Source: an uncultured Desulfovibrio sp.
Lineage (GTDB): Bacteria > Desulfobacterota > Desulfovibrionia > Desulfovibrionales > Desulfovibrionaceae
Direction of reading: 5' to 3'
DNA: 64,000 bases
Assembly (NCBI GenBank): GCA_913060505.1
Contig: CAJXRQ010000001.1
Coordinates: 310,001 to 374,000 of the forward strand
Part shown: positions 39,659-49,933 of the stretch, one piece after another
Position numbering within the stretch: position 1 is the first letter of the stretch
Layout: each line of letters opens with the position of its first letter
Made by a program: the position numbers and the translations under genes
Notes under the pieces: model-generated
The model's database searches: none
What the model saw: only the letters and a program-made list of their open reading frames with translations
Told to the model about the DNA's origin: nothing

Positions 39659-40101
39659 GGCTGCACGAACTCTATCCGTTCCCTGAAGAATACAAGGAAC
39701 GGAAGCGTATAGGCCGTGGTTCCGGTTCCGGCTGGGGTAAGACCTCTGCCAAGGGCCACAAAGGACAGAACAGCCGCTCCGGCGGTGGTGTCCGTCCCGG
39801 CTTTGAAGGTGGCCAGATGCCTCTGGCCCGTCGCCTTCCGAAGCGCGGCTTCAAGAACCGTTTCCGCGAGGAATATGTTGCGATCAACATCGGTCGCCTG
39901 GTGAGCGCATTCGAGGAAAAAGCCGAGATTACTCTGGCAGACATCTACGAACGCGGTCTTGCCAAGCAGGGCGCACCGATCAAGGTACTGGGCGTCGGCG
40001 AACTGGCCAAGGCTGTTACTGTTGAAGCTCACCGCTTCAGCGCCTCGGCTGTCGAAAAGATCCAGAAGGCCGGCGGAACCGCCAAGGCCATTGAAGGCTA
40101 A
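39655..40101 (+). CDS. rplO: 50S ribosomal protein L15
   Basis: 148 residues. The basic, glycine-rich N-terminus GRGSGSGWGKTSAKGHKGQN is followed by RSGGGVRPGFEGGQMPLARR and the C-terminal HRFSASAVEKIQKAGG. A late-assembly large-subunit protein. Its start overlaps rpmD by 4 bp. Confidence 0.97.
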   Translation: MRLHELYPFPEEYKERKRIGRGSGSGWGKTSAKGHKGQNSRSGGGVRPGFEGGQMPLARRLPKRGFKNRFREEYVAINIGRLVSAFEEKAEITLADIYERGLAKQGAPIKVLGVGELAKAVTVEAHRFSASAVEKIQKAGGTAKAIEG

Positions 40102-40127
40102 GCTTCAACCGTATTGGAAGGGTTAAC

Positions 40128-41444
40128 GTGGCATTGTCAGGAGTCGAAAATATCGCCCGTCTGCCGGAGCTGAAGAAAAAACTGCTCTGGACGTTCGCAC
40201 TGCTCGCTGTTTACAGGCTTGGTATCCACATTCCTGTTCCCGGTGTTGATAGTAGCGCATTGGCTGATTTCTTTGCCAGCGCACAGAACACGCTGTTCGG
40301 GCTTTTTGACATGTTCTCCGGTGGCGGGTTGAAAAACCTGTCCATCTTTGCGCTGGGTATCATGCCCTACATCTCCGCCTCCATTATCATCCAGCTTCTG
40401 ACCGTGGTCAGTCCCGAACTGAAGCGGATGCAGAAAGAGGAAGGGGAGGCTGGACGTAAGAAGATTACCCAGTACACCCGTTATGGAACCGTGCTTATCT
40501 GCCTTGTGCAGGGCTTTGCCATCGCGGCCGGCCTTGAGGGCATGAGCAGTCCTTCCGGCGCACCTGTTGTGTTGCATGCCGGTATGGGCTTTAAGCTCAT
40601 GACGGTCCTGACATTGACTGCGGGAACCTGTTTCCTCATGTGGCTTGGCGAACAAATGACAGAAAAGGGAATCGGCAACGGTATCTCTCTGATTATCTTC
40701 GGAGGTATCGTTGCCGGGCTTCCCAGAGCCATTCTCAACACGACAAGGCTCATGACTGTCGGGGAAATCTCTTTGTTCATGCTGCTTATCATCATGGCCG
40801 TCATGGTTGCGACCCTGGCGTTCATCGTGTTCATGGAGCGTGGACAGCGCCGAATTCCCATTCACTATGCCAAACGTCAGATGGGCCGAAAAATGGTCGG
40901 TGGACAAACGACGCATTTGCCGCTTCGTATCAACACCGCCGGTGTTATTCCTCCGATCTTTGCATCGTCCATCCTGATGTTCCCGGCAACCATTGCTCAG
41001 TTCTCAAGCGTGGAGTGGCTTAAGGATATCACTGGATTCCTGACTCCGAGCTCCATTGTTTATAACGTGATGTTCATCGCCATTATCATCTTCTTCTGCT
41101 ACTTCTATACGGCAATCGTTTTTGATCCCAAAGGCATTGCCGAGAACATTCAGAAGCAGGGTGGCTTTATTCCGGGAATTCGCCCTGGTGCAAAAACCCG
41201 TGAGTACATCGACAGGGTACTGGCCCGCATCACTCTTTGGGGTGCTCTGTATGTTTCGGCCATATGTGTACTGCCCATGATCATGATCGCCAAGCTTAAC
41301 GTTCCGTTCTATTTCGGCGGTACGGCATTGCTGATCGTTGTTGGTGTGGGCATGGACACTATGGGCCAGATCGAATCGTATCTGATTTCCCACCAGTACG
41401 AAGGCCTGATGGGTAAAGCCGGGAAAGTGAAGGGAAGGCGATAG
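40128..41444 (+). CDS. secY: Preprotein translocase subunit SecY
   Basis: 438 residues starting at GTG (40128). Ten membrane segments are visible. Family landmarks include YRLGIHIPVPGVD, the plug area FDMFSGGGLKNLSIFALGIM, GNGISLIIFGGIVA and GTALLIVVGVGMD near the C-terminus. It forms the inner-membrane protein channel with SecE, encoded earlier in this window. map follows after 2 bp. adk, often between secY and map, is absent here. Confidence 0.97.
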   Translation: MALSGVENIARLPELKKKLLWTFALLAVYRLGIHIPVPGVDSSALADFFASAQNTLFGLFDMFSGGGLKNLSIFALGIMPYISASIIIQLLTVVSPELKRMQKEEGEAGRKKITQYTRYGTVLICLVQGFAIAAGLEGMSSPSGAPVVLHAGMGFKLMTVLTLTAGTCFLMWLGEQMTEKGIGNGISLIIFGGIVAGLPRAILNTTRLMTVGEISLFMLLIIMAVMVATLAFIVFMERGQRRIPIHYAKRQMGRKMVGGQTTHLPLRINTAGVIPPIFASSILMFPATIAQFSSVEWLKDITGFLTPSSIVYNVMFIAIIIFFCYFYTAIVFDPKGIAENIQKQGGFIPGIRPGAKTREYIDRVLARITLWGALYVSAICVLPMIMIAKLNVPFYFGGTALLIVVGVGMDTMGQIESYLISHQYEGLMGKAGKVKGRR

Positions 41445-41446
41445 CC

Positions 41447-42217
41447 TTGAAAAAGTATAGAGGTGTTTTCCTCAAAAATGACAAAGAGATTAGCCTGATT
41501 CGTGAGGCCAATCGAATTGTTTCGATAATTCTCGATGAGCTGGGTGAGAACGTCCGTCCGGGCGTTCCCACCATGCTTTTCGAAGATATTTGCAGGGAGC
41601 GGTGCGCCGAGTTCGGCGTACGTCCTGCTTTTTTGGGATACCAGGGATTTCCCTATGCCCTGTGTTGTTCCGTTAATGAAGAAGTCGTACACGGTTTTCC
41701 TTCGGAGACTCGCTTCCTCGCCGATGGAGACATTGTCAGTTTTGACATGGGTGTCGTGTACGAAGGATTCTACGGTGACTCCGCAAGGACCTACGCCGTT
41801 GGCAAGGTCTCTGATGAGGCCCAAAAACTCATGGAAGTTACCCATGAGGCGTTGCATCGTGGAATTGCTGAAGCCGTCCCCGGCAATAATTTGTACGATA
41901 TCTCTGCGGCTGTGCAGAATTATGTCGAGGAATTCGGATTTGGCATTGTTCGACGGTTTGTCGGACATGGTATAGGCTCTCATCTTCATGAGAAGCCCGA
42001 GATTCCCAACTTCGTTCCCTCGGGCATGACCGGCGTTCCGCTCAAAGCGGGAATGGTGCTGGCTATCGAACCCATGGTAACCATGGGGACGCACGAAGTT
42101 GAAGTCCTTGATGACCAATGGACTGCCGTGACTCGTGACCGGGCTTTGTCCGCACATTTCGAGCATACAATTGCGGTTACGTCTGAAGGGCCGAGGATAC
42201 TGAGTTCGACCAATTAG
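41447..42217 (+). CDS. map: Methionine aminopeptidase (type I)
   Basis: 256 residues. It starts MKKYRGVFLKNDKEISLI at a TTG codon (41447), with GGGAAGG 8 bp upstream and the secY stop just before; no in-frame ATG lies near. Metal ligands fit the family: DMGVVYEGFYGDSA (two aspartates), HGIGSHLHEKPEI (His) and MVLAIEPMVTMG, EHTIAVT (two glutamates). It removes initiator methionine. Position after secY is standard. Confidence 0.96.
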   Translation: MKKYRGVFLKNDKEISLIREANRIVSIILDELGENVRPGVPTMLFEDICRERCAEFGVRPAFLGYQGFPYALCCSVNEEVVHGFPSETRFLADGDIVSFDMGVVYEGFYGDSARTYAVGKVSDEAQKLMEVTHEALHRGIAEAVPGNNLYDISAAVQNYVEEFGFGIVRRFVGHGIGSHLHEKPEIPNFVPSGMTGVPLKAGMVLAIEPMVTMGTHEVEVLDDQWTAVTRDRALSAHFEHTIAVTSEGPRILSSTN

Positions 42218-42335
42218 GGATGGCGAACATTAATACTTGCTCTTTTTTCAGTTCTGCTGTAAAAGATGCAGCTTTGATTTGACGGCCAGACCCAATGGCG
42301 GGTTCTGGCGATACGCTATTGATTTGGAGTTTGAC

Positions 42336-42449
42336 ATGAAAGTCAGGCCTTCTGTTAAGAAAATGTGTTCCAAGTGCAAAATCATTAGGCGCGGCGGTGT
42401 TCTGCGGGTAATCTGTGAGAACCCCAGACACAAACAGCGTCAAGGATAA
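42336..42449 (+). CDS. rpmJ: 50S ribosomal protein L36
   Basis: 37 residues: [20 protein letters not shown] then [16 protein letters not shown]. The zinc ligands C11, C14, C27 and H32 are all present, so this is the zinc-binding form, in contrast to L33 in the same cluster. ATG at 42336 follows TTTGGAGTTTGAC. infA, which often precedes it, is missing here. Confidence 0.96.
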   Translation: MKVRPSVKKMCSKCKIIRRGGVLRVICENPRHKQRQG

Positions 42450-42461
42450 AGGGGAATAGCC

Positions 42462-42836
42462 GTGGCACGTATCGCAGGTGTTGATCTGCCCAAGAATAAG
42501 CGCATGGATATTGCGCTGACCTATATCTACGGCATCGGCCGCACGACGGCCCTGGAGATTCTGTCTGCTGTCAAGATTGATTGGCAGAAAAAGACTGATG
42601 ACCTCAGTAACGAAGAGGTCAACTCCATCCGTAACGAGATCGAACAGAACTACAAGGTTGAGGGCGATCTCCGTCGGGAAGTGATCCAGAACATCAAGCG
42701 CTTGATGGACATCGGCTGCTACCGCGGCCTGCGCCATCGTCGTGGACTTCCCTGCCATGGGCAGCGGACCCACACCAACGCACGCACCCGTAAGGGACCG
42801 CGTCGTTCTGTCGTTGGCAGAAAGAAGAAAAAGTAG
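42462..42836 (+). CDS. rpsM: 30S ribosomal protein S13
   Basis: 124 residues starting at GTG (42462), preceded by AGGGGAATAGCC. It has [31 protein letters not shown] and the C-terminal [20 protein letters not shown] with a basic tail. It contacts the P-site tRNA and the 50S at bridge B1. It is the first gene of the alpha segment. Confidence 0.97.
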   Translation: MARIAGVDLPKNKRMDIALTYIYGIGRTTALEILSAVKIDWQKKTDDLSNEEVNSIRNEIEQNYKVEGDLRREVIQNIKRLMDIGCYRGLRHRRGLPCHGQRTHTNARTRKGPRRSVVGRKKKK

Positions 42837-42931
42837 CGCTTGGACGTACGATAATAATTGAGAAAGTCGGGCCATTCATGTGTGGTTCGCCTTTACTCGT
42901 CAAACGGAAATTTTAAAGGGAGAGTCCGGCA

Positions 42932-43315
42932 ATGGCTAGACCCCGCCGTACGAAGAAAAAAGAGAAAAAGAACATCCCTGTTGGCGTGGCCCACATCAAG
43001 GCCACGTTCAACAACACCATTATCACCTTCACCGATCCGAAGGGCAATGTGGTGAGCTGGGCGAGTGCTGGAGCTGCTTTCAAAGGCTCCCGTAAAAGCA
43101 CTCCCTTTGCCGCTCAGATTGCCGCCGAGTCTGCGGCCAAGACTGCCCGCGACAACGGCATGCGTACTGTTGGTATCATGGTGAAGGGCCCCGGTTCCGG
43201 TCGTGAGGCCGCAATGCGCGCCATCAGTGCCGCCGGTTTCAAGGTGACGTTCATTCGTGACATCACCCCGATTCCGCATAATGGCTGCCGTCCGCCGAAA
43301 CGCCGCAGGGTTTAA
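42932..43315 (+). CDS. rpsK: 30S ribosomal protein S11
   Basis: 127 residues. It has [34 protein letters not shown]-type [20 protein letters not shown] and the C-terminal [15 protein letters not shown]. It is part of the 30S platform near the E site. A 95-bp gap separates it from rpsM; I see no gene there. Confidence 0.97.
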   Translation: MARPRRTKKKEKKNIPVGVAHIKATFNNTIITFTDPKGNVVSWASAGAAFKGSRKSTPFAAQIAAESAAKTARDNGMRTVGIMVKGPGSGREAAMRAISAAGFKVTFIRDITPIPHNGCRPPKRRRV

Positions 43316-43327
43316 AGGAGATTTACA

Positions 43328-43954
43328 GTGGCAAGATATACGCAAGCCAAGTGCAAGCTTTGCCGCCGCGAGGGCCAGAAACTGTTCCTCAAGGGCGACC
43401 GCTGCTATACTGACAAGTGCGCTTATGAAAAACGCCCTTATGCTCCGGGCCACGCAGGCCGTATGCGCAAGAAGATGAGCGATTACGCCATCATGCTGCG
43501 TGAAAAGCAGAAGGTTCGCCGCATGTACGGTGTGCTTGAAGGGCAGTTCCGTAAATATTATGAACGTGCCGACGCCATGAAAGGCGTAACCGGCCACAAC
43601 CTGCTGTTCCTGCTCGAGCGCCGTCTTGACAACGTCATTTACCGCCTCGGATTCGCGAACTCCCGCGATCAGGCTCGTCAGATGGTTCTCCATGGCATGT
43701 TCGTCATGAACGGCCGTCGCGTAAGCATTCCCTCCATGCTGGTGAAGCCCGGGGATGCCATTGAAGTTCGCGAGGAGAGCCGCAAGGTGCCCGTGATCAT
43801 GGAAGCCCAGGAAGTCATCGCCCGCCGGGGCTGCCCCGAATGGCTGGAGTCCGACGGCGCCAACTTCAAGGGTGCGGTCAAGGCTCTGCCCAGCCGGGAA
43901 GATATCCAGTTCCCGATCAACGAGCAGCTCATCGTCGAATTGTACTCAAAATAG
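43328..43954 (+). CDS. rpsD: 30S ribosomal protein S4 (zinc-finger form)
   Basis: 208 residues from GTG at 43328 with AAGGAG upstream. The N-terminus has cysteines C9, C12, C26 and C31 (CKLC, CYTDKC), the zinc form of S4. The S4 RNA-binding domain has [20 protein letters not shown]. It nucleates 30S assembly and can act in transcription antitermination. Confidence 0.97.
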   Translation: MARYTQAKCKLCRREGQKLFLKGDRCYTDKCAYEKRPYAPGHAGRMRKKMSDYAIMLREKQKVRRMYGVLEGQFRKYYERADAMKGVTGHNLLFLLERRLDNVIYRLGFANSRDQARQMVLHGMFVMNGRRVSIPSMLVKPGDAIEVREESRKVPVIMEAQEVIARRGCPEWLESDGANFKGAVKALPSREDIQFPINEQLIVELYSK

Positions 43955-43967
43955 ATAGGTGCACTGC

Positions 43968-44997
<1,030 letters not shown>

Positions 44998-45008
<11 letters not shown>

Positions 45009-45498
45009 GAAGTCCGGAAGGAAGCTCAATAGAAGCTCGTCCCACCGCAAGGCCCTGTTCCGCAACATGGCCAAGGCTCTGCTGACCTACGAATCCATTC
45101 GTACAACGGAAGCCAAGGCCAAGGAACTGCGCAAGGTTATCGATCGCCTGATCACTCTGGCTCTCAAGAATGACCTGCATGCCCGTCGTCAGGCCTACAA
45201 AGTGCTGAACAGCCACCAGATGGTCCAGCGCCTGTTTGACGAAATCGGCCCCCGTTTCAACGGCGGTGGCGGTTATACCCGTATCATCAAGCTGTCCTCG
45301 CCCCGCAAGGGCGACTGCGCTCCCATGGTCATCATTGAGTTGACCAAGCTCGCAGGCGCAGCTCCGGCCCCGGCTGAAGAGCCCAAGGCCGAGGAAAAGC
45401 CCGCTCCCAAGAAGAAGGCTGCTCCGAAAAAGAAAGCCGAAAAGGCTGCCGACAAGACCGAGGAAAAGGCTGAAGAAGCCGAAACCAAGGAAGATTAG
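44998..45498 (+). CDS. rplQ: 50S ribosomal protein L17 with charged C-terminal extension
   Basis: 166 residues, about 40-45 longer than typical L17. The core runs [20 protein letters not shown] to about residue 118 ([10 protein letters not shown]). The rest is a lysine-, alanine- and glutamate-rich low-complexity tail (for example [16 protein letters not shown]), probably disordered. It lies at the end of the cluster, overlapping rpoA, with a terminator 14 bp after. Confidence 0.96.
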
Positions 45499-45511
45499 TC
45501 GACTTTAGGAG

Positions 45512-45539
45512 AGGGCAGGGTAACCTGCCCTTTCTTTTT
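45512..45539 (+). terminator. Rho-independent terminator of the ribosomal cluster
   Basis: AGGGCAGG (45512-45519) pairs with CCTGCCCT (45524-45531) around a short GTAA loop, followed by a T-rich TTTCTTTTT tract. It ends the S10-spc-alpha transcript. Confidence 0.95.
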
Positions 45540-45548
45540 ATATTTTGT

Positions 45549-45565
45549 TATAGATTTTATCTATA
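45549..45565. promoter_or_regulatory. Palindrome upstream of lysR (possible operator)
   Basis: TATAGAT-TTT-ATCTATA is a perfect 7-bp inverted repeat with a 3-bp spacer, 16 bp ahead of the lysR start. It contains the T-N11-A pattern bound by LysR-type regulators, so autoregulation is plausible. Confidence 0.45.
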
Positions 45566-45581
45566 GGAAGATGGTGGCTTT

Positions 45582-46496
45582 ATGGATATGCGTAAATTGG
45601 AAGCGTTTTGCCGGGTGTATGAGCAGCGCAGCTTTTCCAAGGCTGCCAAGGAATTATTTCTTTCCCAGCCTACGGTTAGCTCGCATATTTCTTCCCTTGA
45701 AGCTGAGTTGGGCGTCCTGTTGTTCGATCGTCTGGGAAGAACAACATTGCCCACGGAAGCTGCGGAAGTCCTTTATGACAGTGCCCACGTTGTTTTTGAA
45801 AAGCTGGATGAAGTCAAAACCAAGATCCAGTTATTGCAGGATAAGGTTGTGGGAGAACTGCATCTTGGTGGGAGCACTATCCCGGCGACCTATATTCTCC
45901 CCGTAATCATGGGCGCCTTTGCCGCTCAATATCCCGAAGTTTCTTTTCAAATTGACGTCGGCAACTGCAAGAGCATCATGGACAAAGTCGACTCCGGCGA
46001 TTTGTTACTCGGAATCGTCGGGGCAAAACCGCATGCTCCCGGGTTGGAGGCCGATCTTATTCTGGAAGACGATGTGGTCGTGGTCGCACATTCCTGCCAC
46101 GCAACGTCGTTTGCAAACACCCCTGTCTCCATCCAGGATCTTGCTTTGGTGCCGTGGGTCATTCGAAAAAAGGGATCCGGAACCCGTGCTGCATTTGAGA
46201 ATGCTGTTGAGTCATACAATATTCTCTCTCAACTCGATGTTCGAGCATGTGTAGACAATACGGCCACTGCCATGGAATGCGTTTTGGCCGGGCTGGGGGT
46301 AACTGTCACTTCTACCGCTGTGGTGGAACGTTACAAGGGACGAGCCGATCTTTGTGTCCTTGATGTGCCTGATTTGCGTCTCAAGCGGCAATTCTATTTG
46401 ACGTATCGTACAGATCGCCGTCTGTTCCCAGCAGCGGAAGCGTTTGTCCGTTTTTGCCGCGAACGGGCCAGAGCTCTTCTCTCCAACGGCACATAA
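45582..46496 (+). CDS. LysR-family transcriptional regulator
   Basis: 304 residues. The winged HTH occupies residues about 1-60 (MDMRKLEAFCRVYEQRSFSK, SQPTVSSHISSLEAELGVLL), followed by a linker helix and a periplasmic-binding-like sensor with STIPATYILP and GNCKSIMDKVDSGDL. The start and sensor resemble the selenium-metabolism-associated LysR group, but that is a tentative match. The effector is unknown. A palindrome lies just upstream, and pyk follows in the same direction 66 bp later. Confidence 0.88.
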   Translation: MDMRKLEAFCRVYEQRSFSKAAKELFLSQPTVSSHISSLEAELGVLLFDRLGRTTLPTEAAEVLYDSAHVVFEKLDEVKTKIQLLQDKVVGELHLGGSTIPATYILPVIMGAFAAQYPEVSFQIDVGNCKSIMDKVDSGDLLLGIVGAKPHAPGLEADLILEDDVVVVAHSCHATSFANTPVSIQDLALVPWVIRKKGSGTRAAFENAVESYNILSQLDVRACVDNTATAMECVLAGLGVTVTSTAVVERYKGRADLCVLDVPDLRLKRQFYLTYRTDRRLFPAAEAFVRFCRERARALLSNGT

Positions 46497-46562
46497 TTGT
46501 CGCTTTTCCTCATTTTCCTGTTGTTTCAAATCCTGTAGTGTTGAAGGCATTGGAGGATTTCA

Positions 46563-47990
46563 ATGAAAACAAAGATCATAGCCACCCTTGGTCCGGCGTC
46601 TCGTGAACCGAACATCATGGAAGCCATGGTGCAGGAAGGTGTTCGAGTATTCCGACTTAATTTTTCCCACGGAAATGCCGCTTCCTTTGTTGATACTGTG
46701 CGCGACATTCGTGCGATTTCGGATCGTTTGAACATCGTGATCACTATTCTTGCCGATTTGAGTGGGCCAAAGATCCGTATCGGGGAGCTGGTTCATTCTC
46801 CTGCACACGTCGTTCGGGGGCAAGAGGTATTGCTTGGCCCGGATGAGAGGCGAACCTCCCATGATCCCAATATGCTGTTTCTCCCATTCGATCATTCCGT
46901 TATTCTTTCCGAATTGTCCGATGGGGATGCGGTCCATCTTTGTGATGGCATGGTGCGTTTTACTGTGACGAGTTGTGTGGAGTCGGGGGCGGTCTTTGTC
47001 CTCAAGGCCGAGAATGGAGGACTGCTGACATCGCACAAGGGGATTGCATTTCCCGGGAAGTTTATTTCCATCCCTGCGCTGACGGAAAAAGACAGAGTCG
47101 ATCTTGCCGAAGCACTCGATTTGGGTGTGGATGCCGTGGCCATGTCATTCGTTCAGTCTGGACGCGATATTCTCGATCTGCGCGAGGCAATGGAAAAAGA
47201 CGGACGAGTGCTGCCTATCATCGCAAAAATGGAGCAGCGGGCCGCTTATGATAATTTACAGGCTGTATTGGAGGCGGCTGATGGCTTGATGGTTGCGCGT
47301 GGCGATCTTGGCGTTCAATGCCCGTTACCGGAGCTGCCCATTATGCAGAAAACCATCATCGATGCCTGCCGGGCCATGGACAAGCCCGTGATCGTCGCCA
47401 CCCAAATGCTTATTTCCATGGTGGACAATCCTGCGCCGACGCGGCCTGAAACAACGGATGTTGCCAACGCTATTCTTGATGGAGCGGATGCGGTAATGCT
47501 CTCCGAGGAGACAGCCATAGGCAAACATCCGGTTGAGGTCGTCGGCTATATGGCGCGGATTGCGCAGCAGGCCGAATCCTATGGTCTGCAAAAGAACGGT
47601 GGGCCGTTGTCGCCCAAAGGGCGGGAAGATCCGGAACGGACGTTGGCCTATTGCGCCTGCCTGTTGGCCGGACAAACCGCTTCTCGAGCTTTGGTGTGTC
47701 ACACGCGTTCCGGTACCACGGCCTTGCGTGTCAGCGGACGCCGTCCCGTACAATCAATATATGCGCTTTCCCCGAATCAGGAGTCTCTGCATCTGCTGAA
47801 TTTCAGTTGGGGCGTGATTCCTCATCTGGTAGATCGCGAACATACCAGCCATCTCAGGCGGTGTGAGGCTTTTGTGGATGCATGTGCCGATTTTGAGGCC
47901 GGACAGAGTGTGGTCATTACCGCCGGGCAAAAGACTCCCGGACGCATGGACCTTCATACTAACGAAGTGAAGGTCTATTACAAAGGGTAG
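46563..47990 (+). CDS. pyk: Pyruvate kinase
   Basis: 475 residues. It has KTKIIATLGPASREPNIMEA, the active-site arginine in FRLNFSHGNA, DLSGPKIRIGE, the metal and catalytic lysine segment IIAKMEQRAAY, and ARGDLGVQCPLPELPIMQK followed by ATQMLISM. It turns phosphoenolpyruvate and ADP into pyruvate and ATP. The GVQ-CP-LP stretch differs from the usual GVE-IP-AE, though the metal ligands Glu (AKME) and Asp (ARGD) are kept. A C-terminal regulatory-type domain is present. Confidence 0.95.
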   Translation: MKTKIIATLGPASREPNIMEAMVQEGVRVFRLNFSHGNAASFVDTVRDIRAISDRLNIVITILADLSGPKIRIGELVHSPAHVVRGQEVLLGPDERRTSHDPNMLFLPFDHSVILSELSDGDAVHLCDGMVRFTVTSCVESGAVFVLKAENGGLLTSHKGIAFPGKFISIPALTEKDRVDLAEALDLGVDAVAMSFVQSGRDILDLREAMEKDGRVLPIIAKMEQRAAYDNLQAVLEAADGLMVARGDLGVQCPLPELPIMQKTIIDACRAMDKPVIVATQMLISMVDNPAPTRPETTDVANAILDGADAVMLSEETAIGKHPVEVVGYMARIAQQAESYGLQKNGGPLSPKGREDPERTLAYCACLLAGQTASRALVCHTRSGTTALRVSGRRPVQSIYALSPNQESLHLLNFSWGVIPHLVDREHTSHLRRCEAFVDACADFEAGQSVVITAGQKTPGRMDLHTNEVKVYYKG

Positions 47991-47997
47991 TGCTGCT

Positions 47998-48837
47998 TTA
48001 TGCCGCCTCTTCTGTCATGGCCGGGAGGAAATTCAGTTCCGGTACCGCAGGGATTTCCCCGCATTTGTACAGGTACTGATAAAAGAGCTTCAATCCCTCC
48101 AGTTCTTCCGGACCGAGGTCGTAAAACAGCCCGTCGAAGTATGAGCACATCTGTTGGTTGTTTAGAATACTGGATTGGGCGGCAAGAGTGCATAGATCAC
48201 CAATGTGATCCTGCCCCCATTGTTTTGCCTGTAGCAGGATGTTGCAACCGGCGAGTATTCTTTGCGGATCAGCGACAACGGCTTCCCGTTGGGCAATCCA
48301 GACACCGAAGATGAACGGGTGGCCCGTCTGCCTGCGCCATGCCTCTCCCAGGTCAATGCGCACCGGGTAGTCCTCATGGTAGCGCAGGTTCAATGCCTCG
48401 TCGCCGATACACAGGATTGCCTGCGGCCTTTGTCCGTCACTCAGGACCTGAGTGGCGTCTCCGGTCTGGTAGCGTACGGGAATCTCCCATTCATTCATGA
48501 GTACGCGCAGTAATACAGCGGATGTGTGGCTCTGGGAGCTGACCAGTATGCTTTCTCCGGTCAGTTTTTCCACGGGGACTCTGCTCAGCAGCAGGACGCT
48601 TTGCACCGGGCCACGGCTTCCGATGGCGATATCCGGGATCAAGTAGTATTTCTCCGGGTGGCGTGCATATTCGACGCTGGAGGCTGCCGATATTTCCAGT
48701 TCGCCTTTGTGCATGAGTCTGTTCAGGCTTGCCGGTGGGCCGGAGACAATGTCGAAGTCGTGTGGCAATACTCCTGTCTCCAGCGGATGATAGATGGGGA
48801 GGACATTAAGATAGCCGATTTTTCCAAGAGCGATCAT
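47998..48837 (-). CDS. mqnA: Chorismate dehydratase (futalosine pathway)
   Basis: 279 residues from ATG at 48835-48837, overlapping the mqnC stop as ATGA. The MqnA/MqnD periplasmic-binding-like fold is seen: IALGKIGYLNVLPIYHPLET, ISAASSVEYARHPEKYYLIP and RIDLGEAWRRQTGHPFIFGV. It dehydrates chorismate to 3-enolpyruvyl-benzoate, the first step of futalosine menaquinone synthesis. The open frame extends far upstream but the ATGA junction and family length fix the start. It converges on pyk with a 7-bp gap. Confidence 0.92.
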   Translation of the reverse strand: MIALGKIGYLNVLPIYHPLETGVLPHDFDIVSGPPASLNRLMHKGELEISAASSVEYARHPEKYYLIPDIAIGSRGPVQSVLLLSRVPVEKLTGESILVSSQSHTSAVLLRVLMNEWEIPVRYQTGDATQVLSDGQRPQAILCIGDEALNLRYHEDYPVRIDLGEAWRRQTGHPFIFGVWIAQREAVVADPQRILAGCNILLQAKQWGQDHIGDLCTLAAQSSILNNQQMCSYFDGLFYDLGPEELEGLKLFYQYLYKCGEIPAVPELNFLPAMTEEAA

Positions 48838-49898
48838 AGTGATTTCTCCAGCAGTGAATAGTCCATGGTTCGTTGCGCCGGTGTGAAGCCTGCGTCTTTT
48901 ACCAGCCGGTTGATTTCTTCCTTTGTGAGCCGGAAGGAAACACCGGCGGCCTTGACCACGTTTTCCTCGATCATTGTGGACCCGAAGTCGTTGCCACCGA
49001 AATGCAGCCCCATCTGGGCTATGCCCGGTCCCATGGTCACCCACGAAACCTGGATGTTGTCCACGTTGTCCAGCACGATGCGCGAGACGGCCAGAGTGCG
49101 TAAATATTCCACGCTGGTAAGCTTGCGACAGTGAGGCAAAGCCGTATGATCCGGCTGGAAGGTCCAGGGAATGAACGCCGTGTATCCGCCGGTCTTGTCC
49201 TGGCTCTCGCGTACTGCAAATAGATGTTCCAGCCGTTGGTCCGGGCTTTCCACATGGCCAAACATCATTGTGGCCGTAGTTTTCAGGCCTTGTCGGTGCG
49301 CTTCTTCCATGACGCCCAGCCATTGTCCTGCCGGACATTTGTTGGGAGCGATCTCGGAACGTACCTCGTCCACGAGAATTTCCGCGCCGCCTCCGGGAAT
49401 GGAATCCAGCCCGGCCGCATGCAGCCTGCGAATGACCTCGGCTACGTTAAGTCCATTCAATTCGCTGAAATAGACGATTTCCGGAGGAGAGAAGGCGTGA
49501 ACGTGAACCGGATGGTTGTCTTTGATGTAGTGCAACATATCCTCATACCATGACAGGGGCAGGGTCGGATGATGCCCTCCCTGCATGAGAATCTGCGTAC
49601 CACCCAGGTCTATGGTTTCCTTGATCTTGCGGCCGATTTCCTCGTGCGAAAGCACATAGCCGCCATCCTGCTCCGGCCCTTTGTAGAATGCGCAGAATTT
49701 GCAACCGCACACACATACGTTGGAATAGTTGATGTTGCGGTCGGACACATAGGTGACCACTGGTTCAGGGTGCTTGGCCATGCGCACTGCATGGGCCAGA
49801 AAACCCAATTCGTGGAAATCCGCATCGAGGTAAAGCCTGCGGGCTTCGTCAAAGTCAATACGTTCTCCACTGAGAACTTTTTCATAAAGAGTATTCAT
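48834..49898 (-). CDS. mqnC: Cyclic dehypoxanthinyl futalosine synthase (radical SAM)
   Basis: 354 residues from ATG at 49896-49898. The radical SAM CxxxCxxC is C62, C66 and C69 (CVCGCKFCAF), followed by GGTQILMQGGHHP and MMFGHVESPDQRLEHL. It cyclises dehypoxanthine futalosine to the 1,4-naphthoquinone precursor, in the cytoplasm. mqnA follows with a 4-bp overlap. The frame is open to 49982 but no better start is seen. The paralogue mqnE precedes it by 35 bp. Confidence 0.93.
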   Translation of the reverse strand: MNTLYEKVLSGERIDFDEARRLYLDADFHELGFLAHAVRMAKHPEPVVTYVSDRNINYSNVCVCGCKFCAFYKGPEQDGGYVLSHEEIGRKIKETIDLGGTQILMQGGHHPTLPLSWYEDMLHYIKDNHPVHVHAFSPPEIVYFSELNGLNVAEVIRRLHAAGLDSIPGGGAEILVDEVRSEIAPNKCPAGQWLGVMEEAHRQGLKTTATMMFGHVESPDQRLEHLFAVRESQDKTGGYTAFIPWTFQPDHTALPHCRKLTSVEYLRTLAVSRIVLDNVDNIQVSWVTMGPGIAQMGLHFGGNDFGSTMIEENVVKAAGVSFRLTKEEINRLVKDAGFTPAQRTMDYSLLEKSL

Positions 49899-49933
49899 TG
49901 TTTTGTGTCCCTGAAAGAAGAGCCGCGTAGTGG

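Noticed and set aside
48838-49338. Upstream extension of the mqnA frame
   Set aside because: It lies antiframe inside mqnC; the ATGA overlap at 48834-48837 gives the start.
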